From: Palleronia sediminis
GTDB taxonomy: Bacteria > Pseudomonadota > Alphaproteobacteria > Rhodobacterales > Rhodobacteraceae
Length of the DNA: 64,000 nt
Assembly: GCF_004358695.1 (NCBI RefSeq)
Contig: NZ_SNAA01000004.1
Coordinates: 160,675-224,674, forward strand
Direction of reading: 5' to 3'
The position numbers and the translations under genes were made by a program. Shown piece by piece: positions 8,506-17,332 of this stretch (position 1 is its first letter; every line of letters begins with the position of its first letter). The notes under the pieces were generated by a model. The model was given only the letters and a program-made list of their open reading frames with translations. It did not search any database and was not told the origin of the DNA.

Positions 8506-9462
8506 TCACTCCCGCGGGGCAGCGGCCCGGCGCAGGCGGTCGTTGATGGCGCGGCCCAGCCCCCGCTCGGGGACGGGCGAGACCGCGATTGCGGCGTGGC
8601 CCGCGCGGTCCAGCATCTGAAGATGGCGAAACAGCATCGCCGCCGCCTCGGTCAGGTCGCCCGCGCGCGACAGGTTCAACTCGGCCTCGACCGAGCCGAA
8701 CCCCAGCAGCACCTCGCCCGGCCGCAGATCGGTCGCGTTCAACCGGACCTGCCCGCGCGGCGCGTAATGCGACGCCATCTGCCCCGGCGCGCTGGGCGCC
8801 GCGGGGTCGTCCGCGCCCTCGGCCGGCATTTCGCCCAGCACGCGGGCCAGCGCCTCGGCGGGCACGCCGCCATGGCGCAGCAGCCGCGGCCCGCCCGTCA
8901 GCGACAGGATGGTGGATTCCACCCCCACCGCGCAGGCGCCGCCGTCGAGCACGGCGTCGATCCGCCCGTCGAGCCCGGCCAGCACATGCGCGGCCTCGGT
9001 CGGGCTGACCCGGCCCGAGGGGTTGGCGCTGGGCGCGGCCACCGGGACGCCCGACCGCGCGAGGATCGCGCGGGCCAGCGCCGTGCCCGGCACCCGGACG
9101 GCGACGCTGTCCAGCCCCGCGCTGACCAGGGGCGACAAAAGCCCCCCCGCGCGCCGGGGCAGGACGAGCGTCAGCGGGCCGGGCCAGAAGGCCGCGGCCA
9201 GCGCGCGGGCCTGCGGGCCCATCTCGGCCACCGCGGCCGCCGCGTCGGTATCGGGCAGGTGCACGATCAGCGGGTTGAACCGCGGCCGTCCCTTGGCCTC
9301 GAAAATCCGTGCCACGGCCCGGTCGTCTGTCGCGTCGGCACCCAGCCCATAGACCGTCTCGGTGGGGAACGCGACGAGCCCGCCCCCGCGCAGCAGATCC
9401 GCCGCGCGCGCGATGCCGGCCGCGTCGGAGGCCAGCCGTTCGGTCTCTCTGCCCTCGGTCAT
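8506..9462 (-). CDS. tsaC: L-threonylcarbamoyladenylate synthase (Sua5/YrdC/TsaC, long form)
   Basis: 318 residues, the two-domain Sua5 form. It makes threonylcarbamoyl-AMP from Thr, bicarbonate and ATP for t6A37 modification of ANN-decoding tRNAs. The YrdC domain fills roughly the first 200 residues, with VAFPTETVYGLGADA, the basic KGRPRFNPL signature, and SANPSGRVSP. A C-terminal Sua5 domain follows, joined by the region ending GQMASHYAPRGQV. The start MTEGRETERL was chosen because the YrdC domain begins about 15 residues later, and upstream in-frame sequence is only the antisense of the next gene. Confidence 0.94.
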   Translation of the reverse strand: MTEGRETERLASDAAGIARAADLLRGGGLVAFPTETVYGLGADATDDRAVARIFEAKGRPRFNPLIVHLPDTDAAAAVAEMGPQARALAAAFWPGPLTLVLPRRAGGLLSPLVSAGLDSVAVRVPGTALARAILARSGVPVAAPSANPSGRVSPTEAAHVLAGLDGRIDAVLDGGACAVGVESTILSLTGGPRLLRHGGVPAEALARVLGEMPAEGADDPAAPSAPGQMASHYAPRGQVRLNATDLRPGEVLLGFGSVEAELNLSRAGDLTEAAAMLFRHLQMLDRAGHAAIAVSPVPERGLGRAINDRLRRAAAPRE

Positions 9463-9588
9463 GCCCGGCCCCCGGTTGCCGTCGGCGGCGGCCGGGGCCA
9501 GATTGCGCCCGTCCGCCCAGTGAAAGATCCGCCATGGCCTATCCCGCCCGCTTGCCCGACCGCAAGCATTCCGGTCGCCGCGCGGCCC

Positions 9589-10668
9589 ATGCCGTCTGAC
9601 CGCGCGCGCGGCCCCCGCCCCGAGCCGTTGCGGTTCCTCGTCCCGTCGCCGCCCCGGTTCGGCGCGCCGGTCGAGATCGCGCCGGGCCTGCGCTGGCTGA
9701 GGCTTCCGCTGCCCATGGCGCTCGATCACGTGAATTGCTGGATGCTCGACGAGGGCGCGGGGGTGGCGGTGGTCGATACCGGGCTCGACACGCGGCGGAC
9801 GCGGGCGCTGTGGCGCGCGGCGCTGGACGGGCGGCGGGTGACGCGCGTTCTGTGCACCCATCATCATCCCGACCACATGGGTCTCGCCGGCTGGTTCGCG
9901 GAAACCCACGGTGCCGAGATCCTCATGCCGCGGACCGGCTGGCTGACGGCGCGCAGGCTGCAACGCGACGTGCAGGACCGCCCCGCGCCGGAAACGGTGG
10001 CCTTCTGGCGCGCGGCCGGGATGGATGCGGCCATCCTGTCGGCCCGGCTGGCCGAGCGGCCCTTCAACCTCGCCGATGTCACCGCGCCCCTGCCGCCGGG
10101 CCATACCCGGTTGCGCGGCGACACGCGGATCGTGCTGGGCGGCCGGCGCTGGACCGTCCGCATGGGCGAGGGGCATGCGCCCGAACATGCGACGCTCTGG
10201 GACGAGGCGGGCGGGATCGTGCTGGGCGGGGACCAGATGTTGCCCTCGATCTCGCCCAATCTCAGCGTCTATCCCTCCGCGCCCGAGGCCGACCCGGTGG
10301 GCGACTGGCTCGCCTCCTGCGCGCGGCTGCGGGGCCATGCCCGCGACGGGATGACGGTGCTGCCGGGGCACGGGCTGCCCTATCGCGGGCTCGCCAGGCG
10401 GCTGGGCCAGATGATCGACAACCACCTGGGCGCGCTCGACCGGCTGCGCGCGCATCTCGCACGGCCGCGCACCGCCTGCGCCTGTTTCACGCCGCTTTTC
10501 GGCCGCGAGATCGGGGCGGGGGCCTATGGCCTCGCGCTGGGCGAGGCGGTGGCGCATTGCCAGCACCTCGTTCACCGGGGCGAGACGCGGCGCGACCGCG
10601 ACCCCGCCACGGGCGCGTGGCTCTATCGCATGGCGAACGCGGGCGAGGGCGCGGATCTGCCCCGGTGA
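9589..10668 (+). CDS. MBL-fold metallo-hydrolase
   Basis: 359 residues. The metallo-beta-lactamase zinc motif CTHHHPDHMG is near residues 88-97. Later ligands are plausibly the His of GEGHAPEHATLWD, the Asp of LGGDQMLPSI, and the His of LPGHGLPYRG. The C-terminal third resembles the winged-helix extension seen in RNase-Z/LACTB2-like hydrolases. Substrate is not predictable. It is divergently oriented to the tsaC gene, with 126 bp between the two starts. An ATG at 9589 opens a proline-rich leader, so the true start could lie somewhat downstream. Confidence 0.85.
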   Translation: MPSDRARGPRPEPLRFLVPSPPRFGAPVEIAPGLRWLRLPLPMALDHVNCWMLDEGAGVAVVDTGLDTRRTRALWRAALDGRRVTRVLCTHHHPDHMGLAGWFAETHGAEILMPRTGWLTARRLQRDVQDRPAPETVAFWRAAGMDAAILSARLAERPFNLADVTAPLPPGHTRLRGDTRIVLGGRRWTVRMGEGHAPEHATLWDEAGGIVLGGDQMLPSISPNLSVYPSAPEADPVGDWLASCARLRGHARDGMTVLPGHGLPYRGLARRLGQMIDNHLGALDRLRAHLARPRTACACFTPLFGREIGAGAYGLALGEAVAHCQHLVHRGETRRDRDPATGAWLYRMANAGEGADLPR

Positions 10669-10723
10669 CAGCCCTGCCCGAATGGTCTAAGACCCGCGAC
10701 GACACGCGCAACGGAGCACCGCG

Positions 10724-10858
10724 ATGGCCAAGCACACCCCCGGCTCGATGGATATCGAAGAGCAGGAAAAGACCTTCAACGGGTTCATCAAGTGGACCAC
10801 GCGCCTGACGATCGGCATCATCGTCGCGCTGATCCTGCTTTATATCGTCAACGGCTGA
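10724..10858 (+). CDS. aa3-type cytochrome c oxidase subunit IV (44 aa)
   Basis: Short gene: 44 residues with a hydrophilic N terminus (MAKHTPGSMDIEEQEKTFNG) and one transmembrane helix ending LLYIVNG. This is the typical size and sequence pattern of the small bacterial aa3-oxidase subunit IV, where the conserved motif is EKTFxGFxKxxT. A Shine-Dalgarno-like ACGGAG lies 7 bases before the ATG. The other oxidase genes are not in this window. The lipoprotein gene starts 4 bases after its stop. Confidence 0.85.
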   Translation: MAKHTPGSMDIEEQEKTFNGFIKWTTRLTIGIIVALILLYIVNG

Positions 10859-10862
10859 GCGG

Positions 10863-11468
10863 GTGTTCCGCCCGGTCGCGGCGGGCGTCGCGCTGGCCGC
10901 GCTCGCGGCCTGCGGCGGGGCCGACCTGCCCGCGGATGACGCGCCCCTGGCCGAGGTGCAGCGCCGGGCCTATTCCGACGGCGGCGCCACGCAGATCAAG
11001 CTTTTCACCGTCCTGCGCGAGGGCGAGACGCAGGGGCTGCATACCGCGCTGCTGATCGACGGGCAGCGGCGCGTGCTCTGGGATCCGGCGGGCAGCTTTT
11101 CCCTGCCCATCGTGCCCGAACGGGGCGACGTGCTGCACGGCATCACGCCGCGGGTCGAGCTTGCCTATACCGATTACCACGTCCGCGGCGATATCGAGAT
11201 GACGGTGCAGACCCTGCCCGTGCCGCCCGAGACCGCCGCGCGGCTGACCGGGCTGGTCGAGGCGCATGGCGCCGCCGACAAGGCCACCTGCGCCCGCGAA
11301 ACCAGCGCCATCCTGCGCGAGGCGGGGTTCGACCTGCCGCAGACCTGGTATCCGCGCGTGCTCATGCGCGGCTTCGGCGCGCTGCCGGGGGTCGCCACCG
11401 TCCGCATCGACGAGGCGACGGTCGACACCTCGCACGGCGTCACCTTCGTCGGGCCCGGCGCGGGCTAG
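10863..11468 (+). CDS. Putative lipoprotein of unknown function
   Basis: 201 residues starting with GTG. A short signal peptide ends in LAALAACGG, a good lipobox with the invariant Cys near residue 17, so the protein should be lipid-anchored in the periplasm. The rest is soluble and resembles no family I can name with confidence; segments such as LHTALLIDGQRRVLWDPAGS and DTSHGVTFVG are visible. Only 4 bases separate it from the oxidase subunit IV gene, so the two are probably co-transcribed. Confidence 0.75.
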   Translation: MFRPVAAGVALAALAACGGADLPADDAPLAEVQRRAYSDGGATQIKLFTVLREGETQGLHTALLIDGQRRVLWDPAGSFSLPIVPERGDVLHGITPRVELAYTDYHVRGDIEMTVQTLPVPPETAARLTGLVEAHGAADKATCARETSAILREAGFDLPQTWYPRVLMRGFGALPGVATVRIDEATVDTSHGVTFVGPGAG

Positions 11469-11565
11469 CGGCGGCGCTCTGGCATCCCGCTTGAGGCCGC
11501 TCTAGGGTCGGGCGGGCGGCCCGGCCTGGCCGGGGCGCGCACCCCGCAACCGACCCGAGGCCGCC

Positions 11566-12456
11566 ATGCCCGCCGACGATATCCCCGTGTCCGACCGCCC
11601 CGGCTACCTGATCGCGCCCGACCCCGAGGCGCCCCGCCTGACCCGCGCGGTCGAGGGCACCGATCACGAGGGCCGCGCGCAGACCATCGCCGTGGTCGAG
11701 GAACGGCCCCTGACCATCTATCTCAACGGCCAGGAAATCGTCACCGCCATGACCATCGGCGACTATCCCGACCTTCTGGCGCTGGGATTCCTGCGCAACC
11801 AGGGGATGCTGCGCGACGGCGAGACGGTGACGGGGGTGGACCATGACGACGATCTCGACGTCGTGGTCGTGCGCACCGACCGCCCCACGAATCACGAGGA
11901 AAAGCTGGCGCGCAAGACCCGCACCAGCGGGTGCGCCGTGGGCACCGTGTTCGGCGACATGATGGAGGGGCTCGAGGCGCTGACCCTGCCCCCCGCCGAG
12001 ATCCGCACGAGCTGGCTCTATGCGCTGGCCGAGCGGATCAACACCACCCCATCGCTCTATCTCGGCGCCGGGGCCATTCACGGCACCGTCCTGTGCCAGG
12101 GCGACCGCCCGCTCGTCTACATGGAGGATGTCGGCCGCCACAACGCCGTCGACAAGGTGGCGGGATGGATGCTCAGCACCGGCACCGGGCCCGCCGACAA
12201 GATCCTCTATACCACCGGGCGCCTCACCTCGGAAATGGTCATCAAATGCGCCCATATGGGGATTCCGGCGCTGGTGTCGCGCTCGGGCTTTACCGCCTGG
12301 GGGGTCGAGATCGCGCGGCAGGTCGATCTGACGCTGATCGGGCGGATGCGGGGGCGGCGCTTTGTCTGCCTGTCGGGCGAGCACCGCCTGATCCGCGATG
12401 CCGATCCCGCGGGTGCATCCTCGGACCGCCCCCGGCGGAGCGCCGATCATGGCTGA
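11566..12456 (+). CDS. fdhD: Formate dehydrogenase accessory sulfurtransferase FdhD
   Basis: 296 residues. FdhD moves sulfur from a cysteine desulfurase to the bis-MGD cofactor of formate dehydrogenase. The conserved core is present: VEERPLTIYLNGQEI near residues 44-58, then RKTRTSGCAVGTVFGDMM carrying one cysteine where E. coli FdhD has CxxC, VYMEDVGRHNAVDKVAG, and the late LSGEHRLI. It opens an operon with mobA, mobB and moeA: mobA starts inside its last codons (8-nt overlap). A formate dehydrogenase is expected elsewhere in the genome. Confidence 0.94.
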   Translation: MPADDIPVSDRPGYLIAPDPEAPRLTRAVEGTDHEGRAQTIAVVEERPLTIYLNGQEIVTAMTIGDYPDLLALGFLRNQGMLRDGETVTGVDHDDDLDVVVVRTDRPTNHEEKLARKTRTSGCAVGTVFGDMMEGLEALTLPPAEIRTSWLYALAERINTTPSLYLGAGAIHGTVLCQGDRPLVYMEDVGRHNAVDKVAGWMLSTGTGPADKILYTTGRLTSEMVIKCAHMGIPALVSRSGFTAWGVEIARQVDLTLIGRMRGRRFVCLSGEHRLIRDADPAGASSDRPRRSADHG

Positions 12457-13072
12457 GCCGGTGACGGCGCCCCTGGGCGTGATCCTGGCCGGCGGGCAGG
12501 CGCGGCGCATGGGCGGGGGCGACAAGGGCCGGCTCGAGATCGGGGGGCGCAGCATCCTCGATCACGTCCGCGACCGGCTGGGGCCGCAGGTCGAGGCGAT
12601 GGCGCTCAACGCCAATGGCGACCCGGCGCGTTTCGCCGATACCGGCCTGCCGGTTCTCGCCGACAGCATCGACGGGTTCGCCGGGCCGCTGGCCGGGGTG
12701 CTGGCCGGGCTCGACTGGGCGGCGGGGCAGGGCGCGCGCCATATCGTCACCGTCGCAGCCGATACGCCGTTCTTTCCCGCCGATCTCGTGCCGCAGCTTT
12801 TGCTGGCGGCCGAGGCGCAGGGCAAACCCATCGCGCTGGCCGCGACGCCGGACCCCGAACGCGGGATCGCGCGGCATCCGACCTTCGGGCTCTGGCCCGT
12901 GGCGCTGCGCGAGGATCTGCGCGCCGCGCTTGCCGCGGGCACGCGCAAGGTCGTCGCCTGGACCGACCGGTACGGCACCGCGCTGGCCAGTTTCCCCGTC
13001 GACCGGGGCGACCCGTTCTTCAACGTGAACACCCCCGACGATCTCGCCCGCGCGCGCGAGCGGTCGGCATGA
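12449..13072 (+). CDS. mobA: Molybdenum cofactor guanylyltransferase MobA
   Basis: 207 residues, normal for MobA. Joins GMP from GTP to Mo-molybdopterin to give MGD. The nucleotide-binding loop LAGGQARRMGGGDKG is close to the N terminus, followed by GFAGPLAGVLAGLD, the metal-site segment VAADTPFFP, and the C-terminal FFNVNTPDDLARA. The ATG at 12449 overlaps the end of fdhD by 8 nt, and the stop overlaps the mobB start (ATGA), so the genes are translationally coupled. Confidence 0.95.
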   Translation: MAEPVTAPLGVILAGGQARRMGGGDKGRLEIGGRSILDHVRDRLGPQVEAMALNANGDPARFADTGLPVLADSIDGFAGPLAGVLAGLDWAAGQGARHIVTVAADTPFFPADLVPQLLLAAEAQGKPIALAATPDPERGIARHPTFGLWPVALREDLRAALAAGTRKVVAWTDRYGTALASFPVDRGDPFFNVNTPDDLARARERSA

Positions 13073-13563
13073 GGGTCTTTGGCGTGACCGGCTGGAAGAA
13101 CGCCGGAAAGACCGGGCTGATGGAGCGTCTGGTGGCCGAGTTCACCGGCCGCGGCGTGTCCGTCTCGACGCTGAAACACGCCCATCACAGTTTCGACGTG
13201 GACCCGCCCGGCAAGGACAGCCGCCGCCACCGCGAGGCGGGGGCGCGGCAGGCGATGCTGTCCAGCAGCAACCGCTGGGCGCTGATGACCGAGCTGCGCG
13301 GCGCGCAGGAGCCGACGCTCGCCGATCTGCTGGCGCGGCTCGACCCGGTCGACCTGGTGCTGATCGAGGGTTGGAAACGCGACCGTCACCCCAAGGTCGA
13401 GGCCTGGCGCGCCGAGACCGGGCACCGGCTGATCGCGCCGGGCGATCCGACGATCCGCGCCGTGGCGGCCAAGGGCGATCCGGGGCCGCTCGACCGCCCG
13501 CTGCTCGACCTCGACGACACGGGCGCCATCGCCGATTTCATCGCGGCGGAGGTGGGGCTGTGA
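13069..13563 (+). CDS. mobB: Molybdopterin-guanine dinucleotide biosynthesis adaptor MobB
   Basis: 164-residue GTP-binding MobB. Walker A GWKNAGKTGLMERLV lies at about residues 7-21, followed by VSTLKHAHHSFDVDPPGKDS and LVLIEGWKRDRHPKVE, both hallmarks of the family. It is thought to help MobA by handling GTP or target proteins. The start overlaps the mobA stop (ATGA). Its stop overlaps the GTG start of the moeA fusion gene (GTGA). Confidence 0.94.
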   Translation: MRVFGVTGWKNAGKTGLMERLVAEFTGRGVSVSTLKHAHHSFDVDPPGKDSRRHREAGARQAMLSSSNRWALMTELRGAQEPTLADLLARLDPVDLVLIEGWKRDRHPKVEAWRAETGHRLIAPGDPTIRAVAAKGDPGPLDRPLLDLDDTGAIADFIAAEVGL

Positions 13564-15692
13564 GGGGGTTCGACACGATCCTCGTCGTGGACTGGTCCGC
13601 CGCCGAAGGCGTGCGCCGGGCCGAACGCGATTCGATCTGGATCGGCGCCGTGAGGGACGGTATGGCCGAGAAACCCCGCCCCATGCCCACCCGCCGCGAG
13701 GCCGAGACCTGGCTCGCCGACCGGATCGGGTCCGAAATCGCGGCCGGCCGGCGCGTCATGGCGGCGTTCGACTTTCCGTTCGGCTACCCGGCCGGCTTTG
13801 CCGAGGCCGTCACCGGGGCGTCCGATCCGCTGCGGCTCTGGGACTGGCTGGCCGAGCGGATCGAGGACGATGCGCGCGGTCGCAACAACCGCTTCGAGGT
13901 GGCCGCGGACCTGAACCGGCTTTTCCCCGGAACCGGCCCGTTCTGGGGCAAGCCGCACCGGGACCGTTTCCCCGACATCCCCTATCACGGCCGGTCCCGC
14001 GACGGGCACGGTATGGCCGAGAAACGCGCTTGCGAGGTCGCCTCGGGCGCCTCTTCCAGCGTGTGGCAGTTGTTCTTCAACCCGACCGTCGGCAGCCAGG
14101 CGCTCATGGGTCTGCCGATGCTCTCGCGCCTGCGCCGGATCGAGGGCCTCGCGGTCTGGCCGTTCGAGCCCGTCGACGACGCCCCGGCGGTTCTGGCCGA
14201 GATCTGGCCCGGCCTGATCGAGCAGGCCGTCAGGGGCAGGGAGGGCATCCGCGACATGCAGCAGGTCGCGCGCCTTGCCTGGGCGTTCTCGCGGCTTTCC
14301 ACTGCCGAGCTGACCGATATGATGGACGTGGACGCGCCCGAAGAGGGCTGGATCCTCGGGGCCGGTCACGGCCCGCGCCTGACGGAGCTTGCCATGACCG
14401 CGCCCGATCCGATGGCCGACCCGCCCCCCGCCGCACGCGCCCCCCTCGAACCTCCGCCCCTGTCGAACGACTGTTTCGCCCTGCCGCCCGGCGTTCACTG
14501 GACCCCGGTCGACGAGGCGCTGGACCTTCTGCGCGCGCGGCTCTCGCCCGTGGCGGGGCGCGAGACGGTCCCCGCGGTGGGGGCGGATGGCCGCATCCTC
14601 GCGGCCGATGCGGTGGCGCGCCGGGCCAACCCGCCGGGGGCCAACAGCGCGGTGGACGGCTACGGCTTCGCCCACGAAGCGACCGGCGCCGGGCCGCAGC
14701 ACCTGCCGCTGATCGCGGGGCGCGCCGCTGCGGGGGCGCCCCTTGCCGGCGCCGTGCCGCGGGGGCAGGCGGTGCGCATCCTCACCGGGGCGCTGATCCC
14801 CGAAGGGGTCGATACCGTCGTGCTCGAAGAGGACACGCGCACCGATGGCACGGCCATCGCCTTCAACGGGCCGGTCAAGCGCGGTGCCAATACCCGCCGC
14901 GCGGGCGAGGATGTCGATGCGGGCGCGGTGCTGCTGCCCGCGGGCCACGCGCTGCGCCCCGCCGACCTGGCGCTGTTGGCCGCGACCGGTGTCGCCGAGG
15001 TCGAGGTGTTCCGCCGGCTGCGCGTGGGCGTTCTGTCCACCGGGGACGAGCTGGGCGCGCCGGGCGTCGATCCCGATCCGGCCGTCACCTATGACGCGAA
15101 CCGTCCGATGCTGCTCGCGCTGGCCGCGCGCTGGGGCCACGAGCCGGTCGATCTGGGCCATTGCGCCGACGACCGCGACGCCCTGCGCGCCGTTCTGGAC
15201 GGGGCGGGCACCGATGTGATCGTGACCTCGGGCGGGGCCTCGGCGGGCGACGAGGATCACGTCTCGGCGTTGCTGGGCGAGACCGGCAGCCTTGCCGCGT
15301 GGCGCATCGCGCTCAAGCCCGGCCGCCCTCTGGCGCTGGGCATCTGGAAGGGGCGGCCCGTCTTCGGCGTGCCCGGCAACCCGGTCGCGGCCTTTACCTG
15401 CGCGCTGATCTTTGCGCGCCCGGCGCTGTCGCTGCTGGCGGGCGGCGGCTGGCGGGCGCCCCTGGCCATGACGGTGCCCGCGGGGTTCGCCAAGCGCAAG
15501 AAGGCCGGGCGGCGCGAGTTCCTGCGCGCCCGGCTGCGCGACGGGCGGGCCGAAGTCTTTGCCTCCGAAGGGTCGGGGCGCATCTCGGGGCTGGCCTGGG
15601 CCGAGGGGTTCGTCGAACTGCCCGACGGCCCGGCCGAGATCGCGCCGGGCGATCCGGTGCGGTTCCTGCCCTATGCGGGGTTCGGGCTTTAG
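13560..15692 (+). CDS. moeA: MoeA molybdotransferase with an extra ~300-residue N-terminal domain
   Basis: 710 residues from a GTG that overlaps the mobB stop; ordinary MoeA is ~400. Residues ~303-710 are a complete MoeA, which inserts molybdate into adenylylated molybdopterin: NPPGANSAVDGYGFA, RILTGALIPEGVDTVVLEED, VLSTGDEL, TSGGASAGDEDHVSALLG, and VFGVPGNPVAAF. Residues 1-300 are a separate domain beginning FDTILVVDWSAAEG, with FDFPFGYPAGFAEAV and NPTVGSQALMGLPML. This recalls DUF429/RNase-H-like proteins (acidic residue in strand 1, then an AFDxPFGYP strand), but the identity is uncertain. The reading frame is continuous across the junction. The stop TAG interlocks with the convergent zinc-ribbon gene. 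Confidence 0.9.
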   Translation: MRGFDTILVVDWSAAEGVRRAERDSIWIGAVRDGMAEKPRPMPTRREAETWLADRIGSEIAAGRRVMAAFDFPFGYPAGFAEAVTGASDPLRLWDWLAERIEDDARGRNNRFEVAADLNRLFPGTGPFWGKPHRDRFPDIPYHGRSRDGHGMAEKRACEVASGASSSVWQLFFNPTVGSQALMGLPMLSRLRRIEGLAVWPFEPVDDAPAVLAEIWPGLIEQAVRGREGIRDMQQVARLAWAFSRLSTAELTDMMDVDAPEEGWILGAGHGPRLTELAMTAPDPMADPPPAARAPLEPPPLSNDCFALPPGVHWTPVDEALDLLRARLSPVAGRETVPAVGADGRILAADAVARRANPPGANSAVDGYGFAHEATGAGPQHLPLIAGRAAAGAPLAGAVPRGQAVRILTGALIPEGVDTVVLEEDTRTDGTAIAFNGPVKRGANTRRAGEDVDAGAVLLPAGHALRPADLALLAATGVAEVEVFRRLRVGVLSTGDELGAPGVDPDPAVTYDANRPMLLALAARWGHEPVDLGHCADDRDALRAVLDGAGTDVIVTSGGASAGDEDHVSALLGETGSLAAWRIALKPGRPLALGIWKGRPVFGVPGNPVAAFTCALIFARPALSLLAGGGWRAPLAMTVPAGFAKRKKAGRREFLRARLRDGRAEVFASEGSGRISGLAWAEGFVELPDGPAEIAPGDPVRFLPYAGFGL

Positions 15693-16501
15693 CCCGCCAG
15701 ACCCGCGATGGCCGAGGCCGCGCTTTGCAGCAGCGCGTCGACCTGCGCGCGCATCCCGTTCGCCGCCTCGACATAGCCCGCCAGCGCGGGCCTGAGCGAC
15801 GGCACCGCCTCGGCCAGCGCGGGGGCAAGGAGGTAAAGCGCGACGAGCCCCGCTCCCAGCGCCACGACCAGCGCGAATCCCACCCTGAAGCCGCCGCGCC
15901 CGCCGGACTCGTCACCTTCGGGATCGGCATCGGGCCCGGCGCTGCGGCCGGTGAGGGTCGAATTGATCTCGTCGATATCGGGCAGCAGGTCGCCGCGCGA
16001 GGCGGCGGCGCGGCGCGCGTCCTCGGTGGTGCGGCGGATGCGGGGCGGGGCGCCCGGGGACGCGGGGTCGGGCACCGCCTGCGGCCCCTCGTGCATCGCC
16101 GCGTCGAGCGGCCCGGCGGCGGGCTCGGGCGCGTCCTGCGCCGCATCCGTGTCGGCCGTCGCACGGGCCTCGGCCTCGGCCTCGGCGCGGCGGGTGCGGC
16201 GGGCGGCGGCCTCGCGCTCGGCCTCCTCGCGCAGGATGCGCCGCGTCTCGGGGTCGAGCTCGCGCTTGGGCGGCTCGGGCGGCTCGAACCCGTCATCGCC
16301 GGCGTCGTCCCCGTCGCCGCCGTCGTCGTCGTCATCCGCGATATCCTCGGGACGGGGCGCGGGGGGCGCGATCCGGGCGCCCGGCGGGGTAAAGAACCAC
16401 ATATGGCCGCATGTCGAACACTGCACGTCGCGCCCGTTCTCTGGGATGAGGCCGGGGTCTATCTCGTATTCCGCCGCGCAGTTTGGGCAGGTCAGCCGCA
16501 T
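15689..16501 (-). CDS. Zinc-ribbon (MJ0042-type) membrane protein
   Basis: 270 residues. The N terminus is a finger with two CxxC pairs (LTCPNCAAEYEI and VQCSTCGHMWFF), matching the MJ0042/YjdM-like zinc ribbon seen at the start of many alphaproteobacterial membrane proteins. A very acidic, charged and low-complexity middle follows (Asp-rich tract near residues 52-66, Glu/Arg-rich 80-110). One transmembrane helix (VGFALVVALGAGLVALYLL) is near residues 205-225. Function unknown. Divergent from ftsE with 153 bp between starts. Its stop codon overlaps the moeA stop on the other strand. Confidence 0.82.
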   Translation of the reverse strand: MRLTCPNCAAEYEIDPGLIPENGRDVQCSTCGHMWFFTPPGARIAPPAPRPEDIADDDDDGGDGDDAGDDGFEPPEPPKRELDPETRRILREEAEREAAARRTRRAEAEAEARATADTDAAQDAPEPAAGPLDAAMHEGPQAVPDPASPGAPPRIRRTTEDARRAAASRGDLLPDIDEINSTLTGRSAGPDADPEGDESGGRGGFRVGFALVVALGAGLVALYLLAPALAEAVPSLRPALAGYVEAANGMRAQVDALLQSAASAIAGLAG

Positions 16502-16654
16502 CGTCCCATCCGATCTGCCGCCCGAAACTCCGGTCCCGCGGGCGGCTGTGAGCGTTTCTAGCGATTCGCGCCGGGCTTTCAAAGCCTTGCCGACACGGAC
16601 GATTGAATCGGCGCCCCGAGTGAGGCAAAACACCCCCGCCGGGGGGAGTGCAAC

Positions 16655-17332
16655 GTGATCGAGCTGAGCGACGTCAGGTACGGATATGACGGGACCGCCC
16701 TGCTGACCGATATCAATCTCGCGCTCGTGCCCGGATCCTTTCACTTCCTCACCGGACCGTCCGGCGCGGGCAAGACCACGCTCATCAAGCTGTGCTATCT
16801 CGAACTGACGCCCTCGGGCGGGCAGGTCATGGCCTTCGGCCGGCCCGCCAGCCGGATGCGCCGCGACGAGATCGCGATGCTGCGCCGCAGGGTGGGCGTC
16901 GTTCACCAGGATTGCCGGTTCCTCGATCACATGAATCTGCGCGACAACGTGGCCCTGCCGCTGTCGGTGGCGGGCGAATCGCTGACCGCGCATCGTGCCG
17001 AGATCGACGAGCTGATCGCCTGGGTGGGGCTCGCGGATCGCGCCCATGCCCTGCCGGCCGAGCTGTCGGGCGGCGAGAGGCAGCGTGCCGCGCTCGCCCG
17101 CGCGCTGATCCTGTCGCCCGACGTGATCCTCGCCGACGAGCCGACCGGCAATGTCGACTGGGAGATGTCGCTCAAGCTGCTGACCCTGCTGATCGAGCTG
17201 AACCGCATGGGCAAATCGGTGCTGATCGCGAGCCACGACCTGAACCTGATCCGCGCGGCCAAGGGACAGGCCAACGCGCGGGTTCTGCGGCTGCGGGCCG
17301 GGCGGCTGGAAATGGCGGGGGCGGACCTGTGA
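16655..17332 (+). CDS. ftsE: Cell division ATP-binding protein FtsE
   Basis: 225-residue ABC ATPase, the usual FtsE size. Walker A GPSGAGKTTLIK, signature ELSGGERQRAALARAL and Walker B VILADEPTGNVD are present. With FtsX it forms an inner-membrane complex that couples division to periplasmic amidase activation. The start is a GTG; the peptide opens MIELSDVRYGYDG. Its stop overlaps the ftsX GTG (GTGA). Confidence 0.95.
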   Translation: MIELSDVRYGYDGTALLTDINLALVPGSFHFLTGPSGAGKTTLIKLCYLELTPSGGQVMAFGRPASRMRRDEIAMLRRRVGVVHQDCRFLDHMNLRDNVALPLSVAGESLTAHRAEIDELIAWVGLADRAHALPAELSGGERQRAALARALILSPDVILADEPTGNVDWEMSLKLLTLLIELNRMGKSVLIASHDLNLIRAAKGQANARVLRLRAGRLEMAGADL

